A DNA stretch of 16,246 bases from Rhodocyclaceae bacterium UBA1310 (GTDB lineage Bacteria; Pseudomonadota; Gammaproteobacteria; Burkholderiales; Rhodocyclaceae), in NCBI GenBank assembly GCA_002307175.1, contig DBTS01000010.1:1-16246 (forward strand), given 5' to 3'. Made by a program: the position numbers and the translations under genes. Under the pieces are notes generated by a model. It saw nothing but the letters and a program-made list of their open reading frames with translations. It was not told where the DNA came from and did no database searches. This document shows positions 1-6,843 of this stretch, in pieces. Position 1 is the stretch's first letter. Each line of letters starts with the position of its first letter.

Positions 1-37
1 TTATACGAATAAACTCCGGTTTCTGTGCTGCTCTTCG

Positions 38-80
38 GCCCACTGACGCCTTCTCGCTACAGATCCTGAACAGCTTCTAA
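38..80 (-). repeat. Dispersed 43-bp intergenic repeat, copy 1
   Basis: Read on the minus strand, the segment begins TTAGAAGCTGTTCAGGATCT and continues GTAGCGAGAAGGCGTCAGTG. It differs from copy 4 at the right end of the window at about one position over the first 40 bases. It lies about 80 bp downstream of the stop of the flhG-like gene and in the same direction as that gene. The rest of 1-162 holds no supported gene. No fliA, which often follows flhG in betaproteobacteria, appears before the window edge. The family is not one I can name. Confidence 0.8.
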
Positions 81-162
81 CATCACGCGAACCAGGCTGC
101 TCCTTGAGCACCCCGCCCCACCAATACAGCACGCCAGGCAAGGTCGATATCCTCATTCAACT

Positions 163-981
163 TTAAGGCACCCTCAGCGGGTCGTCTGCCGCGATGCCCG
201 GAAAGCCGCCCTCAAACAGGCCATTCTGCTGCCCCTGGCAAGTCTGCAACAGGCGGCTCATGAAAGAATCCGAGAAAACCCCAGCATTCCGCAAGATTCC
301 GCCAAATACCTGTTCCAAAGACATCACGGCTTCAACCTTCGCCCCCAGGCGTGCCTTCGCCAAAGCACAGAAACTCGCCTGCAGAGCCAGTGTGCGCGCA
401 TCCGGATTGCCTGCACAAACCGAAAAGTGCATGTTCGCCTTCCGCTTGCGCAGCCTCGACAGCGCCGCCCACGCCAGGGTAGCGGATTTCGGCTGATCAT
501 CCACCACCAGCATCACATGCGAGGCGGCCAGAGCGCAAGCCGAAAAACCTTCCAGCGGATCAAACCGCGCCATCAGCAGCCATTCATCAAAGCCAGCCTG
601 GAGCGCCTCCAGCGCCTTCAGGCAACGCTGCCCGGCAATCCGGTCCTGCCCCAGTCTGCGCGCCAGAGCCGCCGTTCTTACCGCACCCAACCCATCATCC
701 CTCTCCAGCACACACTGGGAGATATCCACCTGCCCGCTCGCTGCATGCAAAAGATCAAATCTTGAAACCAGCCCCAGGCAATCCCCCAGATTCCCGTAGG
801 TTTCCCATTCATCCAGAACCAGGGTACGGCGCCTTGGTGCAAGCCCTGCCCGCCGGATCAGCTGCTCTGCCACCCAGGATATCGTCACCACACCACACGG
901 CACAACGGCCAGGACCTTGGGCTGCGTCGCATTGAAGATGCGCCTCAATCCTTCAGCCTGATCCCCCATCACGTATTCCAT
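163..981 (-). CDS. flhG: FlhG-like (MinD/ParA-family) flagellar number regulator lacking a canonical P-loop
   Basis: This 272-residue protein starts one base after the flhF stop (TAA, T, ATG) with a GGAG Shine-Dalgarno about 9 bases upstream. It is therefore co-transcribed and probably translationally coupled to flhF. Residues 7-13 read DQAEGLR, the motif at the FlhG N-terminus known to stimulate the FlhF GTPase. FlhG normally is a MinD-type ATPase that limits flagellar number. Here the segment where the Walker A motif should lie (about residues 22-40, VLAVVPCGVVTISWVAEQL) has no GKGGxGKT-like sequence. A following LVLDEWE strand resembles the conserved aspartate strand after Walker A in this fold. 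The rest shows the alternating hydrophobic strands of a Rossmann-like protein with little clear motif retention. A second in-frame ATG lies at residue 5. The identity rests on position and the DQAxxLR motif. It may be a non-ATPase FlhF co-factor. Confidence 0.8.
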   Translation of the reverse strand: MEYVMGDQAEGLRRIFNATQPKVLAVVPCGVVTISWVAEQLIRRAGLAPRRRTLVLDEWETYGNLGDCLGLVSRFDLLHAASGQVDISQCVLERDDGLGAVRTAALARRLGQDRIAGQRCLKALEALQAGFDEWLLMARFDPLEGFSACALAASHVMLVVDDQPKSATLAWAALSRLRKRKANMHFSVCAGNPDARTLALQASFCALAKARLGAKVEAVMSLEQVFGGILRNAGVFSDSFMSRLLQTCQGQQNGLFEGGFPGIAADDPLRVP

Positions 982-982
982 A

Positions 983-2533
983 TTACCGGGCTCCTCGCAT
1001 GGATGCCTGCATTGTTCCCTGCTGACCTGCCATCAGCAGGCACGCATCTTCCTCATTGAGCTTGAAAGCCGAATCCGCACCCTTTTCCCGCATCGCCCGG
1101 TGAATCAGATAGTTGCGATTGGGCAGATGCAGATCTTCCGGAACCCGCTGGCCATTGGCCACGTAGAACACCTGCAGTTCCTTGCGGATCGCCACGTCCA
1201 GCACCGGTGCCAGGGAAACCGCTTCATCGACCTTGCTCAGGATGCATCCTGCAAGATCCGGGCCATCATAGGCTGCAACAACGTCATCAAGTGTGTCGCC
1301 GCGTACCGTCGAGTTCAGCACCAGCAGACGGCGCACACATCCCGCACTGGTCAACAACGAGGATTGTTCAAGCACCATGCGGTCACGCTGGCTCATGCCA
1401 ACCGTGTCAATGAGCACCGTATGCTTGTTGCGCAGCTCCTGCAGGGTCTGCCGCAAATCAGAAGCATCGCGCACAGCATGCACGCTGACACCGAGAATGC
1501 GGCCATAGATGCGCAGCTGTTCGTGCGCCCCGATTCGATAGCTGTCCGTGGTAATCAGCGCCAGCTTGTCGGCGCCATGGCGCACCACACAACGGGCGGC
1601 AAGTTTCGCCGTGGTGGTGGTCTTGCCCACCCCGGTCGGTCCGACGATGGCATACACCCCGCCGCGGTCAATGATATCAGCATCGCTATCAATGATTTTG
1701 AGTTCCCGCTCCAGGCGCGCCCGAATGGATTTGCGCGCCTCCAGCGCCGAAATATTGCCAGTGAGCCCTTCGGTCAGCTCGCGTGCCATCATCGCCGAGA
1801 ACCCTGCCTCCAGCAGCTCTCCCATGAGCTGCGTGCGCATCGGCGAATTGCGCGAGATTTCGCTCCAGGCGAAACCAGCCAGCTGACGTTCCAGAATCCC
1901 CTTGATAGAGCCAAGCTCTTCAGCCAGACGCGCATTCGACGCCTCAAGCGCCGCAATATGCTCTTCACGTACCACGGGCGATGCGGCTGGTGCCACAGGG
2001 GCTGCGGCGGCCTCCCGCTCAGGGGCGTGCGCCGTTTTCTCCTGAGGGCGCTCGGTGAAGGTTTCCGGCGTGCCGTCAGCCCGCACATGCGGCGGCTGGA
2101 AGGGCCGCACATTCATCTGCGTATCGTTGGCTTCATGCACGGGGCTCACTGGCAGACGCTGCTCAAACTGCGGCTGTGGCCTGGCACGCGGCTTCAGCGC
2201 GGGCTGCTGCTCACGCGCCAAACGTGCAATATGCTGCCCGAGCGTCACAGTAAAATCGCTCTCGTCCTCATTCTCTTCGGCAGCAGGCGTGCGTGCCGGC
2301 GCTGCAGCAGCCTTGATCGGCTTGCTTGCGGGCTGTGGTACTGCGGCAGGTTCGCGAGCCTGGCGGACGGTGGCATTAAGCTCCCCCATCTGGTCGGGTG
2401 ACATGGCCATGATTTCCACACCGCCAACAACCTGGCGATTGGAAAGCACCACCGCATCCGGCCCCAGCTCGGCTTTCACTGCCGCAAGCGCTTCGCGCGC
2501 TGTCTTGCCTATGTAACGATTGACCTTGACCAT
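983..2533 (-). CDS. flhF: FlhF, SRP-type GTPase for flagellar placement
   Basis: The protein has 516 residues. FlhF is a membrane-associated GTPase of the SRP/FtsY family that recruits early flagellar parts to the correct cell site. The N-terminal B domain (about 1-60, starting MVKVNRYIGKTAREALAAVK) is typical of the family. A proline/alanine-rich low-complexity linker follows (about 61-190), then the N domain (about 195-285) and the G domain. The P-loop GPTGVGKT is at 298-305, TTDSYRIGA at about 328-336, DTVG at 376-379 and SKVD (the G4 position) at 433-436. The start is firm because GGAGGCGGAG lies just before the ATG. It follows flhA after a 210-bp spacer with a REP-like element and a possible FliA promoter, and the flhG-like gene follows immediately. 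The length is in the usual betaproteobacterial range given the long linker. Confidence 0.95.
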   Translation of the reverse strand: MVKVNRYIGKTAREALAAVKAELGPDAVVLSNRQVVGGVEIMAMSPDQMGELNATVRQAREPAAVPQPASKPIKAAAAPARTPAAEENEDESDFTVTLGQHIARLAREQQPALKPRARPQPQFEQRLPVSPVHEANDTQMNVRPFQPPHVRADGTPETFTERPQEKTAHAPEREAAAAPVAPAASPVVREEHIAALEASNARLAEELGSIKGILERQLAGFAWSEISRNSPMRTQLMGELLEAGFSAMMARELTEGLTGNISALEARKSIRARLERELKIIDSDADIIDRGGVYAIVGPTGVGKTTTTAKLAARCVVRHGADKLALITTDSYRIGAHEQLRIYGRILGVSVHAVRDASDLRQTLQELRNKHTVLIDTVGMSQRDRMVLEQSSLLTSAGCVRRLLVLNSTVRGDTLDDVVAAYDGPDLAGCILSKVDEAVSLAPVLDVAIRKELQVFYVANGQRVPEDLHLPNRNYLIHRAMREKGADSAFKLNEEDACLLMAGQQGTMQASMRGAR

Positions 2534-2593
2534 GACTCCGCCTCCAGACCGTCCGCCCTGATGGCGAACAGCGCCTGCTGTTTCATGCTTGCA

Positions 2594-2619
2594 TTATCGG
2601 TTGCAAAAAGCCCGGTCTA
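2594..2619 (-). promoter_or_regulatory. Candidate sigma-28 (FliA) promoter for flhF
   Basis: On the minus strand a TAGA element (plus 2616-2619) is followed after 14 bases by ACCGATAA (plus 2594-2601). The FliA consensus is TAAA-N15-GCCGATAA, so the -10 matches 7 of 8 and the -35 core 3 of 4, with spacing one base short. It lies 61 bp upstream of the flhF start in a flagellar operon, which makes a secondary class-3 promoter plausible. This is a motif match only. Confidence 0.35.
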
Positions 2620-2623
2620 GGCT
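2605..2623 (-). terminator. Weak terminator-like hairpin between flhA and flhF
   Basis: On the minus strand AGCCT-AGACC-GGGCT is followed directly by TTTT. That is a 5-bp stem (one G-U pair) with a 5-base loop and a U-tract. It lies downstream of flhA and could attenuate read-through into flhF. It overlaps the -35 of the candidate FliA promoter. The stem is short, so the call is tentative. Confidence 0.25.
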
Positions 2624-2662
2624 CCGATAAAACAGGGAAAAACAGGGCTATTCGGCAGAGAT

Positions 2663-2733
2663 TGCCGGCAATTTCCGCCAGCACCTGCCGGCCTGTAAGA
2701 AGCGCTCCTACAAACCGGAAACAACTGCCGGCA
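2663..2733 (-). repeat. REP-like nested inverted repeat in the flhA-flhF spacer
   Basis: Outer arms TGCCGGCA (2663-2670 and 2726-2733) enclose second arms TTTCCG (2672-2677) and CGGAAA (2716-2721). In the centre TGTAAGA-AGCGC-TCCTACA (2694-2712) forms a third hairpin that pairs better on the minus strand (G-U instead of A-C). A further GCCGGC lies between the arms, giving a cluster of GCCGGC palindromes in about 80 bp. The TGTAGGAGCG core resembles common proteobacterial REP sequences. It would be transcribed inside the flh mRNA. Confidence 0.6.
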
Positions 2734-2743
2734 GAATGCCGGA

Positions 2744-4843
2744 TCAGCCGTTTACAATCGCCGATACCTTGATCGTGCGCGACTCCGGAACTTCCGAGTG
2801 CGCGATCACCCGCAGCGAAGGAATGGCCCGCCGCAGAAAACGCGCCAGCAGCCAGCGCAGGGTATTCGGCACCAGCAATACCGCAGGCAGGCCGAGATCC
2901 TCCTGGCGTTGCGCCAGCCTTGCCGTCTCGCGGATCAGCGTATCGGCAAGTCCCGGCTCGATCACGGCCCCATCATTGCCACCTGTCTGCAGAGTTTGCT
3001 GCAGCACGCGCTCCAGGCCAGGGTCGAGCGCAATCACATCCACCTCGGCAGAGCCAGGGAAGAGCTGCTGCACGATGGCACGCCCAAGCGCCATGCGCAC
3101 CCGCGACGCCAGCTCGACCGGGTCCTGGTTGCGTGGCGCAAACTCCGCCAGCGTCTCGACAATGGAACGCATGTCGCGAATATTGATGCCTTCTTCAAGC
3201 AGGTATTGCAGCACCCGTTGCAGCGTGTGCAATGGCAGCACCTTCGGCACCAGATCGTCCACCAGCTTCGGCGACTCCTTGGCAATATGATCCAGAAGTG
3301 CCTGGGTTTCCTGCCGCCCCAGCAGATCCGAAGAATGGCTGAGGATCACGTGATTGAGATGGGTTGCCACCACCGTGCTGGCATCCACCACCGTGTACCC
3401 GAACACGTGCGCCTGCTCGCGGCGGCTCGCGTCCACCCAGATGGCCGGCAGGCCAAACGCTGGGTCCTTGGTCTGCGCGCCGGGCAAGGTGCCCGACACC
3501 CGCCCAGGATTGATCGCCAGGAACTGCCCGGGATACGCCTCGCCAGAACCTATCTCGACCCCTTTCAGGGTGATCCGGTAGGCGTTTGGCCGCAACTCCA
3601 GATTGTCGCGGATATGCACAGGGGAAGAGAGAAAGCCGATATCCTGCGCAAACTTCTTGCGCAAACCGCGAATGCGCTTGAGCAGCTCGCCATCCTGCCC
3701 CTTGTCCACCATCGGGATCAGCCGGTAACCCACTTCCAGCCCCAGCACATCGACCGGCGTCACATCCGCCCAACTGGCCTCCAGGCTCTCCGCCGCCTGC
3801 GCTACCTGTGCGGCCGGCTTGATCTTCTCTTCCGCATCCATTTCAGCCCGGGCCTTCTTGCTCATCATCCAGGCCCCGCCACCCATCAAACCGGCCAGCA
3901 GCAGGAAGACAAGGTTCGGCATTCCCGGAATCATCCCGAGCAAACCGAGAATGCCGGCAGTCAGCAGGATTACCGTTGAATTGTTGAAGAGCTGATTGAC
4001 GAACTGCCCGCCCACATCCCCTTCGTCCCCCACGCGCGACACCACCATGCCCGCAGCAACCGAGATGATCAGGGAAGGCAACTGCGCCACCAGACCATCG
4101 CCGATGGTCAGCTGCGTGTATTGATTGGCTGCACGGGCCAGCTCCATATCGTGCTGCACCACACCGACAATCAGCCCACCAACGATATTGATGGCCATGA
4201 TCAGGATGCCTGCCACCGCATCGCCACGCACGAATTTCGAGGCGCCATCCATGGCACCGTAGAAATCCGCCTCCTGAGCAATCTCTATACGACGCCGCTT
4301 GGCCTCCTTGTCGTCAATCAGGCCGGCATTCAGATCCGCATCAATGGCCATCTGCTTGCCCGGCATCGCATCCAGGGTAAAACGTGCGCCCACTTCAGCA
4401 ATACGCCCGGCACCCTTGGTGATCACCACGAAGTTGATCACGGTGAGAATCACGAACACCACGATACCAACCGCCGTGTTGCCGCCCACCAGGAAATGGC
4501 CGAAGGCCTCGATCACCTTACCCGCCGCGTCTGCCCCGGTGTGCCCATGCAGCAGCACCACACGGGTGGAGGCCACATTCAGGGAAAGACGCAACAGGGT
4601 GGTGATCAGCAGCACCGTTGGGAATACCGAAAAATCCAGCGGTTTGCGGGTGTACATTGCCACCAGCAGCACCATCATGGAAATCGCGATATTGAAGGTG
4701 AAGCAGACGTCCAGAATGAACGGTGGCAGCGGCAACACCATCATCGCCAATATCGACAGCAGCAGGATTGGCGCAGCCAGCTGACGGATATTGGACGGCG
4801 AGAACAGGTGCTTGATGTCGAGAACGCTCTGATTGGCTGCCAT
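2744..4843 (-). CDS. flhA: FlhA, flagellar type III export-gate membrane protein
   Basis: From the ATG at 4843 the protein has 699 residues, the usual FlhA length. FlhA forms the nonameric export-gate ring in the inner membrane, and its cytosolic domain docks flagellar chaperone-substrate complexes. About eight hydrophobic segments fill residues 20-325, including LAAPILLLSILAMMVLPLPP and VILLTAGILGLLGMIPGMP. The FHIPEP loop (about 143-210) has KGAGRIAEVGARFTLDAMPG, KQMAIDADLNAGLID and EADFYGAMDGASKFVRGDA. The cytosolic domain spans about 350-699. The ATG is preceded by GGTGA about 8 bases upstream. An in-frame GTG at 4855 would add four residues (MVII). FlhB ends at 4860, so the two genes are 16 bp apart and co-transcribed. 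The stop is TGA at 2744-2746. Confidence 0.97.
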   Translation of the reverse strand: MAANQSVLDIKHLFSPSNIRQLAAPILLLSILAMMVLPLPPFILDVCFTFNIAISMMVLLVAMYTRKPLDFSVFPTVLLITTLLRLSLNVASTRVVLLHGHTGADAAGKVIEAFGHFLVGGNTAVGIVVFVILTVINFVVITKGAGRIAEVGARFTLDAMPGKQMAIDADLNAGLIDDKEAKRRRIEIAQEADFYGAMDGASKFVRGDAVAGILIMAINIVGGLIVGVVQHDMELARAANQYTQLTIGDGLVAQLPSLIISVAAGMVVSRVGDEGDVGGQFVNQLFNNSTVILLTAGILGLLGMIPGMPNLVFLLLAGLMGGGAWMMSKKARAEMDAEEKIKPAAQVAQAAESLEASWADVTPVDVLGLEVGYRLIPMVDKGQDGELLKRIRGLRKKFAQDIGFLSSPVHIRDNLELRPNAYRITLKGVEIGSGEAYPGQFLAINPGRVSGTLPGAQTKDPAFGLPAIWVDASRREQAHVFGYTVVDASTVVATHLNHVILSHSSDLLGRQETQALLDHIAKESPKLVDDLVPKVLPLHTLQRVLQYLLEEGINIRDMRSIVETLAEFAPRNQDPVELASRVRMALGRAIVQQLFPGSAEVDVIALDPGLERVLQQTLQTGGNDGAVIEPGLADTLIRETARLAQRQEDLGLPAVLLVPNTLRWLLARFLRRAIPSLRVIAHSEVPESRTIKVSAIVNG

Positions 4844-4859
4844 GATGATCACCACATAC

Positions 4860-6020
4860 TCAGGTCAATTCTGCAGTCGTGACAACAGCCGGCCCTGGAT
4901 CAAGGTCGACTGGCACAGGCAGGTCATGCGGAGTTTCGGGAGGCAATCCACCCTGACTCAGGAAATGGTTCAGGCGATAGACATACGCCATCACTTCGGC
5001 GACCGCCGTGTACAGGGAAGCCGGAATCTGATCATCCACCTTGGTGTGGTGATACAGCGCACGCGCCAGCGGAGGGGCTTCCAGCAAAGGTACATGATTT
5101 TCCAGCGCCAGTTCGCGAATTGCCTGCGCCACATAATCTGCGCCCTTGGCCACCACTTTCGGCGCCCCCATGGCTTCGGCATCGTATTTGATCGCCACTG
5201 CATAGTGCGTCGGGTTGGTCACCACCACATCCGCCTTGGGGACGGCTTCCATCATCCGGCGCTTGGCCATTTCACGCTGCCGCGCGCGGATCCGCGCCTT
5301 GATCTGCGGATCGCCTTCCTGCTCCTTGAATTCCTGCTTGAGCTCTTCCTTGGTCATTTTCATCTTGTCGCTGTATTGCCACAGCTGGAACGGCACATCA
5401 GCCGCTGCCACCACGCCAAGACTGGCCACCACCAGCAGGCTCGACAGCAGCAGCAGATGGGCAAACTGCCCCAGGCCCGCTTCCAGGGGCATGGACATCA
5501 GGCCGAGAATTTCATCCCGATGCCCCCACAGCACCCAGTACCCGACAGTGCCGACCAAGGCGCTCTTGAGAATGCCTTTCACCAGTTCAGCCAGGCCAGA
5601 CAGCGAGATCACACGCTTAAGTCCACTGAACACATTGACCCGCGACAGATCGATTGAAAACGACTTGGTCGTGAATACCATCCCGCCCATGCAGATCGGA
5701 GCCGCCACTGCGGCAATCATGACCACCACAAAAAATGGCGCCAGTGACTCAAGTGCCTTGCTGCACAGACGCACCAGCGTCGTCATCATCAGATCCGGCT
5801 GAAAAGCCTGGGCATGTCCGAAACTCAGCCCGTCCCGCATCAGCTCGCTCATGCGGCCTGCCATCCAGCGGGAACTCACCCACAATGCCACCACTGCTGC
5901 CATCAGCACCAGAAAGGTCGCCAGCTCGCGCGATTGCGGCACATGCCCATCCTCACGCGCCTGATCAAGGCGGCGCTGGGACGCTGGTTCTGTTCGTTCG
6001 AGGTCGCTGTCTTCTGCCAT
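4860..6020 (-). CDS. flhB: FlhB, flagellar export substrate-specificity switch
   Basis: The protein has 386 residues. FlhB sits at the flagellar export gate and switches substrate class from rod/hook to filament after autocleavage. The N-terminus MAEDSDLERTEPASQRRLDQ and the following AREDGHVPQSRELATFL are the conserved family start. Four membrane segments lie at about 34-55, 90-115, 145-165 and 185-210. The autocleavage motif NPTH is at residues 269-272, the same numbering as in Salmonella, inside VVVTNPTHYAVAIKYD. The C-terminal domain ends near LYTAVAEVMAYVYRLN, followed by a Pro-rich tail. This is the first gene of the flh block here. The Shine-Dalgarno is weak (GAAAG), and no clear promoter could be assigned upstream. 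Confidence 0.97.
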   Translation of the reverse strand: MAEDSDLERTEPASQRRLDQAREDGHVPQSRELATFLVLMAAVVALWVSSRWMAGRMSELMRDGLSFGHAQAFQPDLMMTTLVRLCSKALESLAPFFVVVMIAAVAAPICMGGMVFTTKSFSIDLSRVNVFSGLKRVISLSGLAELVKGILKSALVGTVGYWVLWGHRDEILGLMSMPLEAGLGQFAHLLLLSSLLVVASLGVVAAADVPFQLWQYSDKMKMTKEELKQEFKEQEGDPQIKARIRARQREMAKRRMMEAVPKADVVVTNPTHYAVAIKYDAEAMGAPKVVAKGADYVAQAIRELALENHVPLLEAPPLARALYHHTKVDDQIPASLYTAVAEVMAYVYRLNHFLSQGGLPPETPHDLPVPVDLDPGPAVVTTAELT

Positions 6021-6072
6021 CGAATGCTTTCATACCGCCGACAATGGGGGATGACTGCATTATTTGCCATAG

Positions 6073-6087
6073 CGGCAAGACTTGCCG
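6073..6087. promoter_or_regulatory. 15-bp palindrome upstream of flhB (possible operator)
   Basis: CGGCAAG-A-CTTGCCG is a perfect inverted repeat with 7-base arms and a one-base centre. Its near edge is 53 bp upstream of the flhB start. A one-base centre makes an RNA hairpin awkward, so a dimeric DNA-binding protein is the likelier reading. No regulator was identified. Confidence 0.4.
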
Positions 6088-6102
6088 GGTGGAACAACAG
6101 CG

Positions 6103-6135
6103 AAAACACCCTGCTATTCAGAAATCAGCAGGGTG
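6103..6135 (-). terminator. Probable intrinsic terminator upstream of flhB
   Basis: On the minus strand CACCCTGCT (plus 6127-6135) pairs with AGCAGGGTG (plus 6107-6115) across an 11-base loop, and TTTT follows. The stem is 9 bp and perfect, but the U-tract is short. It would stop minus-strand transcription coming from the 79-residue gene before it enters the flh block, implying that flhB has its own promoter downstream. Confidence 0.5.
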
Positions 6136-6212
6136 ATAAAGGCGAAAAAGGGGGAAGGTAAAACAGGAGGAGCCCAAACCAGCGCAGGAGGCCAGCGCCG
6201 CCCCCGGGTGTG

Positions 6213-6256
6213 TCAGAAGCCATTCAGGATCTGTAGTGAGAAGGCGTCAGCGGGGC
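6213..6256 (+). repeat. Dispersed 43-bp intergenic repeat, copy 2
   Basis: The segment reads TCAGAAGCCATTCAGGATCT, then GTAGTGAGAAGGCGTCAG and CGGGGC. It matches the family core with a few changes (CA for TG after GAAGC, TGAG for CGAG). Similarity to copy 3 may extend further: GCGCAA..CAAA..CGT.GGGAGA occurs downstream of both (6308-6328 and 14056-14075). It lies in the 318-bp spacer between flhB and the 79-residue gene, which holds no gene that I can support. Confidence 0.75.
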
Positions 6257-6298
6257 CAGGCCGGGGTTTCATGGGCACTGCTCCATGCCGACCGAGCC

Positions 6299-6320
6299 GG
6301 TTTGCTGCGCAAAGCAAACC
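6299..6320. other. Hairpin 3' of the 79-residue gene
   Basis: GGTTTGCT-GCGCAA-AGCAAACC is a perfect 8-bp stem with a 6-base loop, 19 bp beyond the stop of the minus-strand gene at 6339. No U-tract follows on either strand. It may be a mRNA 3' end stabiliser, a factor-assisted terminator, or part of the longer form of the adjacent repeat. Confidence 0.4.
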
Positions 6321-6338
6321 GTGGGAGAGAGCCGCTTC

Positions 6339-6578
6339 TCAGGCCATCAGTGCGTGATATAGCACATCTGCGTGGGCGTCATCGAGTTCCTGCAGGCTCA
6401 CCGTCTGCGGTAGCACTTCCAGCCGCTTGCCCAGTGCAGCAGCATCCTGGATGGAACGCAGGCAATCAAGGCCCGCCGCTCCGCCACGAGCCTGCTCGAT
6501 GAGCGCGTTGATCGCCAGCAGTTGCAGCTGGCAGGCAGCCAGTTGAGTCAGTCCAGAATCCATTCCGCTCACCGTCAT
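6339..6578 (-). CDS. Hypothetical small protein, 79 residues
   Basis: The product MTVSGMDSGLTQLAACQLQL... is a 79-residue, mainly helical, Leu/Ala-rich protein with no signal peptide, membrane segment or motif that I recognise. The ATG at 6576-6578 is chosen because GGGGAT lies about 8 bases upstream and a promoter-like TTGTAT-N16-TAGAAT lies just before it. The reading frame is open for 41 more codons upstream, but that part crosses the promoter and a strong hairpin. The gene stands alone, divergent from the dehydrogenase gene, and is separated from flhB by a probable terminator. The N-terminal MxVSGMxSGLTQLA vaguely recalls short motility-associated proteins, but this is not enough for a name. 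Coding status is likely but not certain. Confidence 0.55.
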   Translation of the reverse strand: MTVSGMDSGLTQLAACQLQLLAINALIEQARGGAAGLDCLRSIQDAAALGKRLEVLPQTVSLQELDDAHADVLYHALMA

Positions 6579-6595
6579 GCGAATATCCCCGTTTG

Positions 6596-6623
6596 ATTCT
6601 ATGCCGCAATTGCCGCGATACAA
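6596..6623 (-). promoter_or_regulatory. Candidate sigma-70 promoter for the 79-residue gene
   Basis: On the minus strand TTGTAT (plus 6618-6623), a 16-base spacer and TAGAAT (plus 6596-6601) precede the ATG by 17 bases. The -10 matches 5 of 6 and the -35 is weak (3 of 6). Confidence 0.35.
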
Positions 6624-6666
6624 GGCTGGAATTACTGCCGAAAGGGGTAGGTTTTCGACAATAAAT

Positions 6667-6685
6667 GGGTCGCTCATGGCGACCC
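6667..6685. other. GC-rich hairpin in the divergent spacer
   Basis: GGGTCGC-TCATG-GCGACCC is a perfect 7-bp stem with a 5-base loop, between the 79-residue gene and the dehydrogenase gene. No U-tract follows. Its position between two divergent starts would suit an operator, but no regulator is known. Confidence 0.35.
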
Positions 6686-6843
6686 GAAGCAGGACAAACA
6701 CCAGAGAAAGTGAAACCCGCAGGGCTCTCTACGGCAAGCATCCTCAAACCTTGAGCACGCAATTCCACCCTGGCACGGCTCAGAGGGCAACCGGAGTAAA
6801 CTGCAAACTTTCGTTACCGTCTCAACACTCACGAGGATATACC

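Noticed and set aside
1100..2401. 433-codon open frame antisense to flhF
   Set aside because: It lies wholly opposite an unambiguous flhF. Its composition (His/Arg/Gln-rich) is typical of a high-GC antisense shadow, with no ribosome site or motif.
2798..3979. 393-codon open frame antisense to flhA
   Set aside because: Same reason: FlhA is certain on the other strand, and the frame has a shadow-like composition.
6050..6070. TGGCAAATAATGCA upstream of flhB as a sigma-54 promoter
   Set aside because: The GG-to-GC distance is 8 instead of 10 bases.
6769..6790. CTGGCACGGCTCAGAGGGC as a sigma-54 promoter of the dehydrogenase gene
   Set aside because: The -24 half is good, but no GC lies 10 bases after the GG, so the -12 element is missing.
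6577..6843. Upstream extension of the dehydrogenase frame
   Set aside because: It crosses a 7-bp hairpin and the promoter area of the divergent gene. The GTG at 6844 has a ribosome site and gives the normal family length.
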